Positions 1 to 13,200 of a DNA stretch of 64,000 bases are shown here, one piece after another. The notes below the pieces were generated by a model. The model did no database searches, was not told the DNA's origin, and saw only the letters and a program-made list of their open reading frames with translations. This DNA comes from Medicago truncatula (lineage: Eukaryota > Streptophyta > Magnoliopsida > Fabales > Fabaceae), in NCBI RefSeq assembly GCF_003473485.1, contig NC_053046.1, forward strand, positions 43,849,832 to 43,913,831. Reading direction: 5' to 3'. The stretch's first letter is position 1; every line of letters starts with the position of its first letter. The position numbers and the translations under genes were made by a program.

Positions 1-908
1 TTGTTGTTGTTGTTTAATTCATATAAAAAATTATACCAAACTAATCAAGCCATAATAATCATCTTCTAAATGAAAAGAAAAAAAAAACCTAATCTCCCTT
101 TGTTCTTATGTCATTATCTTCCATTATTTCTTGTTCATCTGCTTCTTTCGTCTTATTCTATCAAACACAACAAAAACTGCAAACCATCTTTTACACATTC
201 CCAATTTTTCATTGTTCATAAAAATAAAACCCATCTTCAAAGCTTCAACAAATTATTAAGAAAAGGTGAGAGATATTGTAGCTGGAATAATTAGGAGTAG
301 AATAGAATGCATATTCTTGAAGAGAAATCTTCCTAGGGGGAATAATATAGACACATAGTGGTGGGTCAATGTCCAACTAGGAATAGATTTTGTAATTATT
401 GATCATACACATTTGCATTGCACTTCCCACATGAACATAGTAGTTAGCCCCAAAAGATGAATTACTAATATTCGTTCATAAACAAATAAAGAGAGTGGTA
501 GTTTCCAATTTAGCAAGAAGTGAAAAGAAAAGGTAAAAAGGTAAAAAGTATCAAACTTCCCACGCCATTATGTCAAAGTGGATTACAATGAAGCATGGCC
601 CTACAAATTTTAACCTAGTAAGAGTTTCTCAGAATCTTTGATCATTGTAACTCTTTTCTCTCTGGTTGCAACTTCGCAAGTCACTTTCTTTTTAACCCTT
701 GAGATGCATGGATGGATTTGGCCATTAAAATAAAAAGTTGCGTGGATAATATGACTTATATATATTTTTTTACTTGTAATATTGTTTAAGCATTTTCAGA
801 TCACACAGGAAGAGGGATAGTGCAGCACGACGTTTCGTCAAACAATCTCATCGTTGATTGAAATTGAACAATTTAGATTATACAATCAGTTTTGTGTAGT
901 CAATCTAT

Positions 909-1130
909 CTTGACTATTGATTTAGATAAGACCATTAAGATATAGTATTATGTGACACGGTTACTATAAATTATCCAAATCCCTTAAAAAGACATTTGAA
1001 ACCTCTTAGCTAGTACTATCTTGACTATTAATTTAGATAAGACGATCAAGATATAATACTATATGACACGATTACTACAAATTATCCAAATCCCTTAAAA
1101 TGATATTTGAAACTTTTTAGCTAGTACTAA
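909..1130. repeat. Two-copy tandem duplication, period about 111 bp
   Basis: Two adjacent imperfect copies start with CTTGACTATT at 909 and 1020 and both end with TTAGCTAGTACT. They share ATTATCCAAATCCCTTAAAA. A few substitutions separate them. No coding potential is seen. Confidence 0.8.
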
Positions 1131-1151
1131 TTTTATTTAGGTAGCAATTAG

Positions 1152-1300
1152 GCTACCCATGAAAGAATGATGGGTAATTTACCCCAACCAATACACATTA
1201 GCCACATAAGCATATATTCATGAACTATCTTGACCCCACAAATAAATTGCTCATTTTCATTGGTTGGTGGGTAAATTACCCACCATTCTTCAAAGGTAAT
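1152..1300. mobile_element. Small foldback MITE-like element
   Basis: An inverted repeat joins TGGGTAATTTACCCCAACCA near 1171 to TGGTTGGTGGGTAAATTACC near 1261, with AGAATG / CATTCTT further out. The loop is about 65 bp. No coding capacity and no clear target duplication. The non-autonomous transposon class is inferred from structure only. Confidence 0.55.
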
Positions 1301-3812
1301 TTTGAAAAAACCTTTTATTTATTTTTTGATAAGCACTAGGTAGTACTAAATAACACCAACAAGCCTTGGAAAATAACCACCTAGAAGGAATCCCTCTCAT
1401 GACAATATATTTATGTGGAATTCGAACCTTTAAAAAATAAACAGCCGGAACGGTAAAAAAGACATCTGATAACTATAATAAACAATTTTTATTTTATTTT
1501 TTAGTTTCGTTGAATAATTCATATATTTAAACTATATTGTAAATTAGATACACATATTTTTTTATGAATCTAAAAAAGAAACATTACTTATAATAATGAC
1601 GTAATGGAGTTGCACATGAGAGATTCATATCAAAGGAGAAAACTATTTCTGTTTTATTCTAATCTTTTATGAGTGACTTTTATATCAATCCAACATTTAT
1701 TTATTTAAAAAGTACAAATTTATACACACAACTATTTAAAAATTAAAGGTACATTAACAATAACAGGAAGAAAAGCCATTTTGACTTGTTCAAAAAAGAA
1801 ATAATAGGAAGAAAATAGAGAAAAAAAAAACAAATTATTGTTATTATTTTAAAAAATTAACGGCAAAATTTACATACCTTAGATGTTGAGAAGTGGAGAA
1901 CTACAAATGTTTATAGAACTATCATTTGAGTTATATTTACGAGACAGAGTCAAATTAATATTTAATATACAAAAACTATTTATAAACCATCAATTTAACT
2001 TACGAATTAATTACATCCATAGACATTATGTTAAAGCATGACTTACTCGTCTTCGTGAGTTTAGCTCAATTGATATAAATAATGCATAATATATGTAAGG
2101 TTCGGGCTTTGAACCCCAACAAAAAAAATAAAAAAAACATGACTTACTCTTCTCTCATATCTAAAGTGATGATTAACATGTGGTTGATCTTATTATAAGA
2201 AAAAAGTGGTTGATCCCCACCTGTTTCAATTTATCTTATTAAACATATATTGTAATATTAAAAAGTTGTTCAATTTAATTTAAATAAATTTCATATTACC
2301 CATGTAATGATGGTCAAACCAATTATGATTTGGGTTGTAGTTTTGAATTAGACTGGCACTTTGTTTAGTACCATTGCTTGTTGAATATTCTCATTATTTC
2401 TTTATTATATAGTACTGGTTTTTGAAGGGACTTAATTTATGATTTTTTTTTTTTTTGACAAAGACTTAATTTATGATATATTGGTGGGTGTGGTATATAG
2501 CCGACATTCATTTCCTTTGATCCCCCCACTACACCTATATTACCCCTCCTTGTATATTTATTAAATAATTACTACAGTCCTTCAAAAAAAATTGAATAAT
2601 TAACATAAAGTTATTGTATTCATAAAAAATACAATGTTCTTGTCAAAAAATTAATTAATTAAGTTTATTCAAATAAAAAAACCATTTATGTACTTTTATT
2701 TATAAATAGTACAAATATTTATATGAGAGTAAGAAAGAAATTATATTTTAACCATTTCACTTATATCATAATATTATTTTAAGATAACTACCTAATTATC
2801 TTAACTTTTTTAGGTGATCTTAAGTTTACATTGTTTACTTTAACATAGCCTATGTTTGGTGTAGTTTTTGGAGAGACTATACGTACGTTTGCAGTGAAGC
2901 TGAAATTTTTAACTTCTCATTCTACAATTAAATAGTTTATTGAGACGTGGTTTTTCATCTTTCATAAATTTAAAACTCTAAACCAAACACACACATACGA
3001 ATAATCACCATGTGACCAATACGTAAACATGTACATATATTGATATTTTTCTTTTGATGCCTCCAATATTTGGGTTGAGATTCTCTTTATTTAAAAGTAA
3101 AAATAAAAATAGATAGTTTTATTTGAGAAAAAGATTGGTGTGACTCATGTTTAAATGAATCCTGATTTCTTCTAAAAATAAATAGAACCTTGACTCCGTT
3201 ACACCTCACATATCCGCATCAAACCAGCATAATTTCTTTTTTTAGGGAAAAACCAGCATAATTTTTTTAAATCCATCAATTTCATTACACATTCTTTAAT
3301 TTTAACTATATGTGCACAAGTCTTTACCCTTTTGAGCAATTATCAATTACCAATATTTTTTTTTTTTGAAGGAAATTACCAATATTTTATTAGTTTGAAT
3401 GAAATTGAACTAAGTGTTTGTTTTAAAAAAAATAACAAAATTGATATGGATTAGAAGCTACTAGCTTTTAAAAATCACGAGGAGAGAGCTTTAAACTCAC
3501 AGTGCTCACAAGTATGGTTGGAATAAGCCAGAATATTCGATAGGTGTCTATGACTTATTTTATTTAAAGTATATTTCAATCCAACTCATTTAATAAGAAA
3601 CATATAATCAATTTTTTTATAAAGTCTATTAAATAGGTCAAACTAAAGTTTATAAAAAAGTCTATTAAATCCGTCGAGTCGGCCTATCAACCTTGTTGTA
3701 TACAATGTCTTTTCTATTATTAATATTGTAGAAGTTTTTTTTTTTATAAATGATCAAGCCTTCAAATTATCTGATTATTTAGTAGCATATATATTAATGT
3801 GATTAGACATTT
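1301..3812. other. AT-rich intergenic spacer
   Basis: Apart from the SINE at 2049-2137, this stretch shows no ORF with recognisable content and no clear gene signals. It holds homopolymer A and T runs and short repeated phrases (ACCAGCATAATTT near 3225 and 3251; AATTACCAATATTTT near 3347 and 3374). Confidence 0.6.
2049..2137 (+). mobile_element. Very short tRNA-like SINE with 12-bp target duplication
   Basis: The insert starts near GTCTTCGTGAGTTTAGCTCA (A-box-like), contains GGTTCGGGCTTTGAACCCC (B-box-like) and ends in an A-rich tail. CATGACTTACTC lies directly before it (2037-2048) and directly after it (2138-2149), as expected of a target-site duplication. The whole insert is 89 bp. Related copies occur elsewhere in the window. 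Confidence 0.75.
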
Positions 3813-3821
3813 ATAAAATTT

Positions 3822-4309
3822 GGGTTAAATATGTTTTTGATCCCTATAAATATATCAACTTTTCGTTTTAGTCCCTCTAAAATTTTCCTTCAACTTTTAA
3901 TCCTTATAAAATTTTCAATCACTACTTTTGGTCCCTATTTTTAATTTAATTTTTGTATTTTTTTAATGAAATTGCGTAGAAATGTGTATAATATTCTAAA
4001 AAAAATTAGAATTTTTTAACAAAACACAAATTAAATATGAATTTTTAACCGTAAAACATATAAAAATTCATATTAAATTCATGTTTTGTTAAAAAATTCT
4101 AATTTTTTTTTGGAGTGATTCTTGTAATATTTTGAATTTTTCTGGAAAATTTGATTAAAAAATATGAATTATACATATGAGTTTACTTTAAAAGAGGGAC
4201 CAAAAGTGAAGATTGAAAATTTTATAGGGACTAAAAGTTGAAGGAAAATTTTAGAGTGACTAAAACAAAAAGTTGACATATTTATAGGGACCAAAAACAT
4301 ATTTAACCC
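3822..4309. mobile_element. MITE with long inverted repeats and perfect 9-bp target duplication
   Basis: The 488-bp element begins GGGTTAAATATGTTTTTGAT and ends with the inverse, ...ATATTTAACCC. The inverted arms run over 100 bp (TCCCTATAAATATATCAACT / inverse near 4270-4290). ATAAAATTT occurs at 3813-3821 and 4310-4318. A 9-bp duplication is the usual size for Mutator-like elements, so a non-autonomous MULE is the likely class. There is no ORF. Confidence 0.85.
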
Positions 4310-4330
4310 ATAAAATTTCATTATTTAATA

Positions 4331-4599
4331 CTCCATTCGTTTCAAAATGAGTGTCGCTTTAGCCAATTGCACACATATTAAGGAATGAAATAAAATAGTC
4401 AAATGTCATAACAATTTTACCAAATTATCCTAATCAACTATTAGTTTGTTTTTTATTAAAGAAAAAATAATACTTTGGAAGTAGTGTAACATAGTATTAA
4501 TTGAAGGGTACAATTGAAAAAAAAAATTATTATTACATTGAAAACTAAAAATAACATTCATTTTAAAATAATTTTTCTGACTAAAATGACACTCGGTAG
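4331..4599. mobile_element. Stowaway-like MITE flanked by TA
   Basis: The left end is CTCCATTCGTTTCAAAATGA, the right end GACTAAAATGACACTCGGTAG, roughly inverse to each other, with TA at 4329-4330 and 4600-4601. TA target sites and a CTCC(C/A)TCCGT-like terminus are typical of plant Stowaway elements. The ends are degenerate. Confidence 0.5.
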
Positions 4600-4769
4600 T
4601 AGACTCATTTGTGTTTAATATTGTTTAATATTGTTGTTCCTTAACTTTCTATTCAACTCTAAGTAACCTTGATATATATATAAAAAAGTGATTATCTTAA
4701 AAACAGAAATAAATATAAGTGCATTACCATTTTTACCCTTTATTTATTCTCTCTCTAGTTTCTCTTACC

Positions 4770-4955
4770 ATGACAGCTTCAAGTCTCAACGTTTCAACAG
4801 AAGCATTTCTTATTTCTCTGACTTTCTTTATCTTTTCTGTCACTAATCCGTATTGTGCAGCTCACAGCACACAGTTGGAGTACCTGTACCCCATCTTTAA
4901 ACACTCAACAACAAGGGTGATGTCTTTTTCAACTCTTTACAAAAGTAATATATAA
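4770..4955 (+). CDS. Doubtful short ORF with signal-like N-terminus
   Basis: A 61-residue reading frame starts MTASSLNVSTEAFLISLTFF and has a hydrophobic segment at residues 11-27, resembling a signal peptide. It matches no family I recognise. The segment after codon 45 could be an intron start (AACAAGG|GTGATG at about 4914), so this might be a first exon of an unseen gene or chance. A longer in-frame start exists at 4719. Confidence 0.15.
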   Translation: MTASSLNVSTEAFLISLTFFIFSVTNPYCAAHSTQLEYLYPIFKHSTTRVMSFSTLYKSNI

Positions 4956-5334
4956 CACTTATTATTATTATTATTATTTATTTATTTATCATATCATATA
5001 AAATATAGTATAAGATACTAACATGTGAATATAACACATTAAATAGTACTAGTAATAATTGTTGACATAAAAAATCCCATCATTTGGCCCAGTTTTTAAA
5101 TAATGGAATTTTGTTTGCTTTTGGTGAAGCTTCCCCCACCACAAGATGATGAGATAATGATGTTCCATTCTCAACTAATGCTTCACATCACCACATAGAG
5201 AGAATAAATATTCATTTATTTTATTTTATTTAAAATAAAATTAACCAAACCATGTACTTCCAATTATAACTAAAAAACATTGTTCTTTAAATAATATTTC
5301 TTCATCGACATTATCACAAATTGAATTTATTAAA

Positions 5335-5339
<5 letters not shown>

Positions 5340-5374
<35 letters not shown>
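5340..5374. repeat. AT dinucleotide microsatellite
   Basis: A continuous AT run of about 17 units. Confidence 0.95.
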
Positions 5375-5377
<3 letters not shown>

Positions 5378-5657
5378 TAAATTTGATATTTTTCTATTGA
5401 TCGACTAATTTTAGAAATCAATCCTATTATAGACTTGCACGAGTTTAATTGTTCTGTATGGATTAACCGAACACAAAAATCGTTGTCATATAAGCTATTC
5501 GAATATGAGTCACACTCTTAGATGCCAAAGTCTTCACCGCCGGACAAAGCCTCGGGTTTTAACCAACATATAAGTGACCCAAATAGAATGAGACTTAGAC
5601 ACCTTAAACAATTAGTTAAAAATATCTTATGTACGTAGATTCTTCGATTGAGATTAA

Positions 5658-5745
5658 CCCTTTTTTGGTAGTGTCCAAGATTCGAACCCCCAAATATTGT
5701 ATATATTATGTATTGTTCCTAACAACTGAGTTAAACTCACGAGGA
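5658..5745 (-). mobile_element. Short tRNA-like SINE, reverse orientation, with about 13-bp target duplication
   Basis: Read on the minus strand it runs GTCCTCGTGAGTTTAACTCA (A-box-like), then GGGGGTTCGAATCTTGG (B-box-like), then an A-rich tail. CGATTGAGATTAA (5645-5657) and CGATCGAGATTAA (5746-5758) flank it with one mismatch. It belongs to the same family as the insert at 2049. Confidence 0.75.
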
Positions 5746-5830
5746 CGATCGAGATTAATCTATACGGTAATGAATAATTCTTATCTAGAAATTTATTAAG
5801 AAATACAAATATAAAAAAAGAACATGTTTA

Positions 5831-6614
5831 AGCCTCTGTTTGGTTTGGCTTTTGCAAAGCCAGAATCAATTCTGGAGCATTTCAAAAGCAATTCTGCAAT
5901 ATTTAACATGTTTGGTTTGACTTTTCAAAATAGCTTTTATCCTCCAAAAGCAATTCTAGTTGAAGCTACAATTCCTAGCTTCTTACTTTCCTAGAATCAA
6001 TTCTACACCCTCAATTCTATTAATTCCATCCCTGCCCTCATTAATTTTTCTAACCCTTCTCCAACCGAATTTTTTCTTTCTACAGTCTTATTAAAATAAA
6101 TGTTGGTGAAGAGAATAACATTTATTTTCTGTCATCAGAGATGGACCGCGTTCGAAACATAATCCGCAATGAAATTATTGAGCACAGGCAAAATAATTAG
6201 TATTGTACTTTAAATTATTATATCAATATTTTAGTACTATAATACACATTATGTTAGTTTTGTAATAATATTTTAATAATCTATTGCACTTTAAATTCTA
6301 TTATCTATTTGTAATTTTTATTTTCATGATGTTAGTATTGTAATACCTTATATTTTAGGACTATATTGCACTTAATTATCTTAATTTAGTAATTTCTATT
6401 TATTTGTATTTAACTATGTCTATTTTGGTAATTATACATTCAAAAATAATTTTGATCAAAACTATCCAAACAACAATCATTCTGTTTAATCAATTCTGCA
6501 TTATTGCATCCAAACATAAATCAATTCTGTCAGAATCAATTCTGTCAAAATCAATTCTTTCAGAATCAATTCTGTCAGAATCAATTCTACACACCTCAGA
6601 ACCAAAGACACACT
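5831..6614. mobile_element. Possible MITE with internal 15-bp tandem repeats
   Basis: The left edge reads GCCTCTGTTTGGTTTGGC and the right edge is a loose inverse (AGAACCAAAGACACAC). Both edges are rich in AGAATCAATTCTG. Between 6520 and 6590 the 15-bp unit CAGAATCAATTCTGT is repeated about five times. The element borders are uncertain; the tandem repeats are clear. Confidence 0.4.
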
Positions 6615-6851
6615 AATATGTGAAAAAGAAATTATGATTATCTCAGCAAAATTTGAAGGTGATGGGCACATTATTCCACTCTTGATGCTTTTTTTTGGTT
6701 GTTCAGAGTTGAGTGAGGCAGAAAGAACCTGTTATAGAAAAACTACAAAATTTTCTTCCTATCTCTTTCTTTCACACCACACATTTCACTGAGATTTTCC
6801 CATAAAAGACAACAAAAGTACTATTCACCTTGTTCAAGTGATTATTGCTTC

Positions 6852-7166
6852 ATGTGTTACACTTCCAACTCTTGTTCTTGTTTCAAATCAACAACAAACT
6901 TTCAGGACCACTCTCAAAGACAATATTGTCCTTGGTTTTAACTAGTTTGTTAAGATATGAATTGGGTTTCATCAAAATTTTACCCTTTTGGTTTTTTTGA
7001 TGTTCTGTTCATAAAGTATCAAACTTTATGAGTTTTGTGAAGTGGGTTTGGTGAGAGAAAGTCTGGGTTTGCTTCAAATTTTGGTTTTAAGTCTTTTGAA
7101 GATTCATGTTTTGGTGTTTGGTAGTTCAGTTTTATGAATGTTCTGCTAAAGTAGTGTTTTTTAACT
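6852..7166 (+). promoter_or_regulatory. Upstream ORFs in the probable leader of the histidine kinase gene
   Basis: If transcription starts before about 6850, the leader carries several upstream ATGs. The clearest is 6852-6941, encoding a 29-residue peptide that starts MCYTSNSCSCF. Others begin at about 6958, 7029 and 7107, and all stop before or out of frame with the kinase start. A leader intron ending at the TTTCAG near 7176 could remove them, so the effect is uncertain. Confidence 0.3.
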
Positions 7167-7205
7167 TGAACTTTCAGTGAAGAAAAGTTGGTAAATTTTT
7201 CAAGG

Positions 7206-10200
7206 ATGTCTGTGATTGTGAATGGAAGATGTTCTTCACCAAAAATCAAGTCTTGGAAAGGAAATGAGTCTTTGCATGTGTCTAATTCTAGTACAACATG
7301 TAGGAGGAAACTGTTTCTGTTGCTGTTTTGGGTTTTTGGTGTTGCTGTTGTTATTGGGAGTGTTTGGTTTGTGTTTAGTACCTTCAACTTTAAGCATTTG
7401 ATTAAAGAAACAGCTTGTGAAAAGAGTGCACAAACCTTGTTACAACGTTACAATGTCAGTAAGAAACAGCTTCATGTTTTGGCTTCCTTGTTCTCAGGAT
7501 CAGATCAGGTAACATAAGATGCACTTTTGTTTTGGTACTATTTTTCAATTGTATTGGTTAGTTTGACTTTATTGTAAAATAATTGTTTTTTATGTTGACC
7601 ATTATTTTTAATTAAATACAATACTTGTTAATGGATTGTAACTTTGAGCTGAATTAAAATGAGAGGGTATTAATTATGTTGTTATGATGTTTTTTACAAT
7701 GTATTTATATTGGCCAACAATTGAATTTAATTACTTGCTAAAAGTGGGAAAGCTATATTTTTGAAAGGAAAAAAGTGGTTGTTGCATTTATGAATATGAT
7801 GATGTCTTACTAGTCTATTAAAATGCAGATTTTGTCCAATTGTATTGATGAAAGGAGACTTCAAATGTTGTTAAGTAGTGACATAATCAACACTCCACAG
7901 TTAATGTGTCCAAAGAATCTAGACTTACAAAAGGAGCATAGATATGTTGCAGAATCTGTAGAACAATGTCCAATTCTTGATGATTTTGTTCACATGAGGC
8001 TTGGATTATCATTCCCTTGGAAAGCATATGTAACATTGGTCTCTGCACTTTTGTCCGATTTGGTTAGCGTTTTGCTCCGTGGAAAGGTAGAGTCTTTACT
8101 ATGTATCTGTTATGCCTAAAAGTTCCATAGTTTAAATTGTTGATTCTGCTTGGAATTAGTTGGTACCTATGAATCATATCCTAATTTACATAGTGATTGA
8201 CCTTTAGACATCTTATGCCTCATTTCTTTTAAGAATGTTGAGTGCATGTTTGCTTCCACGTTGGTGTGGAGTTGAATGTGCGGTCGGTAAACTCTACAAG
8301 ACATAGCTTTTATCCAGTTTTACAGTATACCAAACACACTTTGAGTTCATCGAAGCTCAGTGAGAAACAAAACCAGTAGTAATGCATCATATGGATTTTT
8401 GACGATATCACTTTTATGCCCTTGCTAGAAGTTTGAAGATTCCTTTGAATTGTTAAACCAGAATCATAACATTCTTTTCAGCTTTGCTAGTGCTATAATT
8501 AATTCATATTTTGATGTTTAAAACACAGTGTAGTGCCAATGGTACTTTATTCTAGAATTTCATTTTACCTGTAGTCTAATAACATGATTATGTAAAGTAG
8601 TGGATTTTTGTTAGAGTTGCTGCAAACATTGTGCTGTAAGTGTGAAGATACATGCTTATTTGAAACATATACATCACAATCACAATATAATTAAGGTTTT
8701 GCAATCACAGGTGATGAGGGTGTGTGCGGTTGTGGATAATGTGAATTTATCTAGTTTAATTAAAGGATGTTGTTTAGTCCTTATTGGCATTATACTGTCC
8801 CACAAGTTGTCTGGCTTCTGTTTACTAAGGAGGAATCAAAAGCAGAAGGTAGTTAAGGAGCATCCAACTGCTCCACAAAAGCGGATTCAACATTGTATGC
8901 TCGGTCATTCAAAGGCTACTGGTTGGCGGAGAAAAAAGTTGCTAGTTATTTTTATGTCAGTTGGAATCCTTGGTTCTGCATGGTTATTTAGGTACATGAG
9001 TTCGGACATTGCGCAAAGAAGAGAAGAAATGCTTGCCACTATGTGTGACGAGAGAGCCCGTATGTTGCAAGATCAATTTAACGTGAGCATGAACCATGTC
9101 CATGCTCTCGCTATTCTTGTGTCTACATTTCACCATGGTAAACATCCTTCCGCAGTTGACCAGGTAACATACTCAATGTCAATATTTTCTCTTATTGGGG
9201 CATTGCCTCGGGTCTGCTAGTTCCTATTTCATATTTAGAGTTATTCATGGCTTATTTATTGTTTTAATTTTATTTTAATTTTAATATTACACATTTTAAG
9301 GAAAACAATTGAAGTGATAAAGTATAAGGAAAAATAACATTGAAGCTTTTGCTTGACTGCAGAAAATATTTGGAGAATATACAGAGAGTTCGGCATTTGA
9401 GAGACCACTTACTAGCGGTGTTGCTTATGCTTTGAAAGTTCTCCATTCTGATAGGATGCATTTTGAGAAGCAGCATGGTTGGACAATTAAGAAAATGGAA
9501 ACTGAGAACGAGGCATTAGTTCAAGAATGTATTCCAGAAAACTTGGATCCAGCGCCCATTCAAGATGAATATGCACCAGTCGTATTTGCTCAAGAAACGG
9601 TTTCTCATATTGTATCCATCGACATGATGTCAGGGAAGGTGTGTCTCTCTTAGCTTGCTATCACGCCTTATGTTATTGACAGTCGTCACAGTCATAGTGA
9701 TAGATTCAGAGGAAATAAGCTTGGATCTTTTGTCTATAGATTTTTGCATTAAATTGCTCACATATTAGGTTGTAACAAAATTTTATGTTTTTGCATTGTT
9801 ATATAGGAGGATCGTGAGAATATTTTGCGAGCAAGGGCATCTGGAAAAGGGGTTCTTACATCCCCTTTTAAACTACTAAAGTCCAATTACCTCGGTGTTG
9901 TACTTACATTTGCTGTCTATGACTCTAAGCTTCCTCCAGATGCTACACCTGAACAGCGTATTGAAGCTACTGTGGGGTAATTTTATACAATAATAACTTA
10001 ATGAGATTAATACACATACACTGTCAACATAAATAAGTTTTACACATTCATCCTATGATGTGTTGCCACATCACTTAATTAGTTACATTCATCCTACTGT
10101 GGGGTATTTTTACAGTGTCGGTGTATTTGATGTCATGTGTGTTGGTATCCGTGTATCACATGCATTGGTAAAACATCTTTACAATGACAGTGTATATATT

Positions 10201-13200
10201 TTAACTCAATTACAAACTGAATGTAATGTGTGTGTTGTTATCCATGTATTGGAAGGTATCTGGGTGCATCCTATGATGTTCCATCACTGGTGGACAAGCT
10301 TCTTCACCAGCTTGCCAGCCAGCAAACCATTGCTGTCAATGTGTATGACACAACTAATGCATCTGATCCTATTACGATGTATGGTACCGATGTTCTTGAT
10401 ACTGGTTTACTACACATAAGCGGTCTAGATTTTGGGGATCCGCTACGAAAACATGAGATGCACTGCAGGTTTGTTTTCAGTATAAAGTTCTATTTTATGC
10501 CCAAATAATTGAAATATCACATCAGTATATTTCCATTTTTTTGCCAGGTTCAAGCATACGCCTCCATTTCCTTGGACAGCATTCTGGGCATCAGTGGGGG
10601 TATTTGTAATTACCTTTCTTTTGGGATATATATTTTATGCAGCAATAAATCGAATAGCTAAAGTGGAGGATGACTATTGTCAAATGAGAGAGCTGAAAGT
10701 TCGTGCTGAAGCTGCAGATGTCGCAAAATCTCAGGTTAGATATATTTTGGGGATCGTTGCTTTCTGTAATTCAACATAATTGTTTCCGATAGCAAGAATG
10801 TTAGGATTTCTGTTGCAAATTCATATGTTCAATACATCATGTGTTGATCATGTTAAACATGAGAATTATTACTCACAACTTATATAACCTTTTATGTAAT
10901 TGAAATTAATAATTCTGTCTTGACTTCAAAGGATTGGTTTCTTTTGTTGTAGTTTCTTGCGACAGTTTCACATGAGATCAGGACTCCAATGAATGGTGTT
11001 TTAGGTAATTGAGAATAATTTTTTTGTTGTTATAATAGATATTCCCATTTGGTCAACACTTGGTGATTAATCTCAACTGTTTCAAATAATTTTCCAGGTA
11101 TGCTGCAAATGTTGATGGATACTGACCTTGATGACAATCAGATGGATTTTGCCCAAACTGCTCACACGAGTGGTAAAGATCTTATATCGGTTATAAGCGA
11201 GGTTCTCTATCAAGCTAAGATCGAGGCAGGCAAACTAGAACTTGAAGCTGTAGCTTTTCATCCACATGCAATTCTAGATGAAGTTCTATCACTTTTCTCT
11301 GAAAAGTCCGATGAAAAAGGAATTGAGGTGAAGCCCTATCTTTAGATACTTTACTTTGTTTTGTACCCTCCAATTATCTCGGCATTCAGTCTTTACATAA
11401 ACTTATGTTCTCTATACCTTTTTGGTTGAGCACAGTTGTCTGTTTATGCATCTAACCAAGTACCTGAAGTTGTCATCGGCGATCCTAAACGCTTCCGACA
11501 AATAATTACCAATCTTGTGGGAAATTCACTTAAGGTTTGCAACATTTTACACTGAACTATCATCTCTTTTAGCTGCTGCGGATTTATAATCTCTGTTAAT
11601 TAGTTTACTTGCTGCATTTCAGTTCATTCACAATAAAGGACATGTTTTTGTCTCGATTCATCTGGCAAATGAAGTGAAGAATCCACTTCACATCATGGAT
11701 GCAGTGCTGAGAGAATGCTTAAACTTGAACCAGGACATGTCGGAAAGAACATGCAATACATTGAGTGGATTTCCTGTAGGAAACAGATGGAAAAGCTGGG
11801 AAAAGTTTCAAAAGTTAAATTTGGCGCATGAGTCAGAAACTATCCAACTACTAGTAACAGTTGAGGACACTGGTATAGGAATTCCTACCGATGCTCAAAG
11901 CCGCATATTTACACCTTTCATGCAGGCTGATAGTTCCACATCGCGAACATACGGTGGAACTGGAATAGGATTAAGCATTAGTAAATGTCTAGTTGACCTC
12001 ATGGGAGGAGAAATTGGATTTGTAAGTGAGCCTGAAATTGGAAGTACTTTTTCATTTACTGGAAATTTTAGAAAAGGAGAAACAGAATCTGTGGATGAGA
12101 AGTGGCAGAAGAATAACCCTTTGGCCTCTGAGTTCCAGGGTTTGAGAGCATTAGTAATAGATAGAAGAAAAATCCGGGCTGAGGTTACACGATATCACCT
12201 GCAGAGGTTGGGCATGTCTGTAGATGTAAATTCCAGTCTTCAATCTGCTTGCTTTTCTCTTTCTGATACTTGCAACTCAAGGTAATGTGTTAGTTTTTTT
12301 GGTCTAAGATGAAAATTCAGATCAGTTGTACCGGACATTAGGTTATTAAAATATTTACTAATTATTGCTTTTGTTTCCGTTCTTTCAGTATGCTGACACA
12401 ATTGGCCATGATTCTTATAGACAAGGATTCATGGGACAAGGAAAGTAGCATCTTATACGCAATCAAGAAACAAGGACAGAATGGCGTCAAAGGGGACTCG
12501 CTAAACTTTCCAAAGATTTTTCTCCTGGCCACCCACCTTAGCCCCAACGAGCGAAAGGAGCTAAAGTCAGTTGGTATCATAGATGATGTACTAATGAAGC
12601 CTCTTTGGCAAAGTGTTTTGATTCGCTACTACAGAGAATCCCTTGGAACTGGGAGAAAACAAATAGACAGAAAGAAAGTATCCCAACTTGAAAATTTATT
12701 GATACACAAACGAATTTTGGTGGTTGATGATAACGCAGTGAACAGAAAAGTTGCAGAAGGTGTTCTGCGAAAATATGGAGCAGTAGTTACCTGTGTGGAT
12801 GGTGGTAAGGCTGCTCTTAAGGTGCTTAAACCACCACATAATTTTGATGCTTGCTTCATGGATCTCCAAATGCCAGAAATGGACGGGTAATTAATCTGCA
12901 TATTCCTCATCTGTTTAGTTTGTTTTTGACTTTTGTATGCAAGTATAATTTACAAGTATTTTCTTCTTACATGTTGCAGTTTTGAGGTGACTAGGCGAAT
13001 CCGGTATATGGAGAACGAGGTAAATGAAAAAATTGCTTGTGGGGAAGAATTGGCAGAGATGTTTGGTAACATTTCTTATTGGCACATACCAATACTAGCT
13101 ATGACAGCTGATGTAACTCAAGCATCAAATGAAGAATGCAAAAAATGTGGGATGGATGACTTTGTGTCAAAGCCATTTGAAGAAGAGCAACTCTATACGG

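Noticed and set aside
70-294. 74-codon ORF with a hydrophobic start
   Set aside because: No family motif, Lys/Asn-rich low-complexity composition, and no supporting gene signals; a small secreted peptide cannot be excluded but is not supported.
6404-6616. ORF with SILSESILSKSILSE repeats
   Set aside because: It is the translation of the 15-bp tandem repeat in a MITE-like element.
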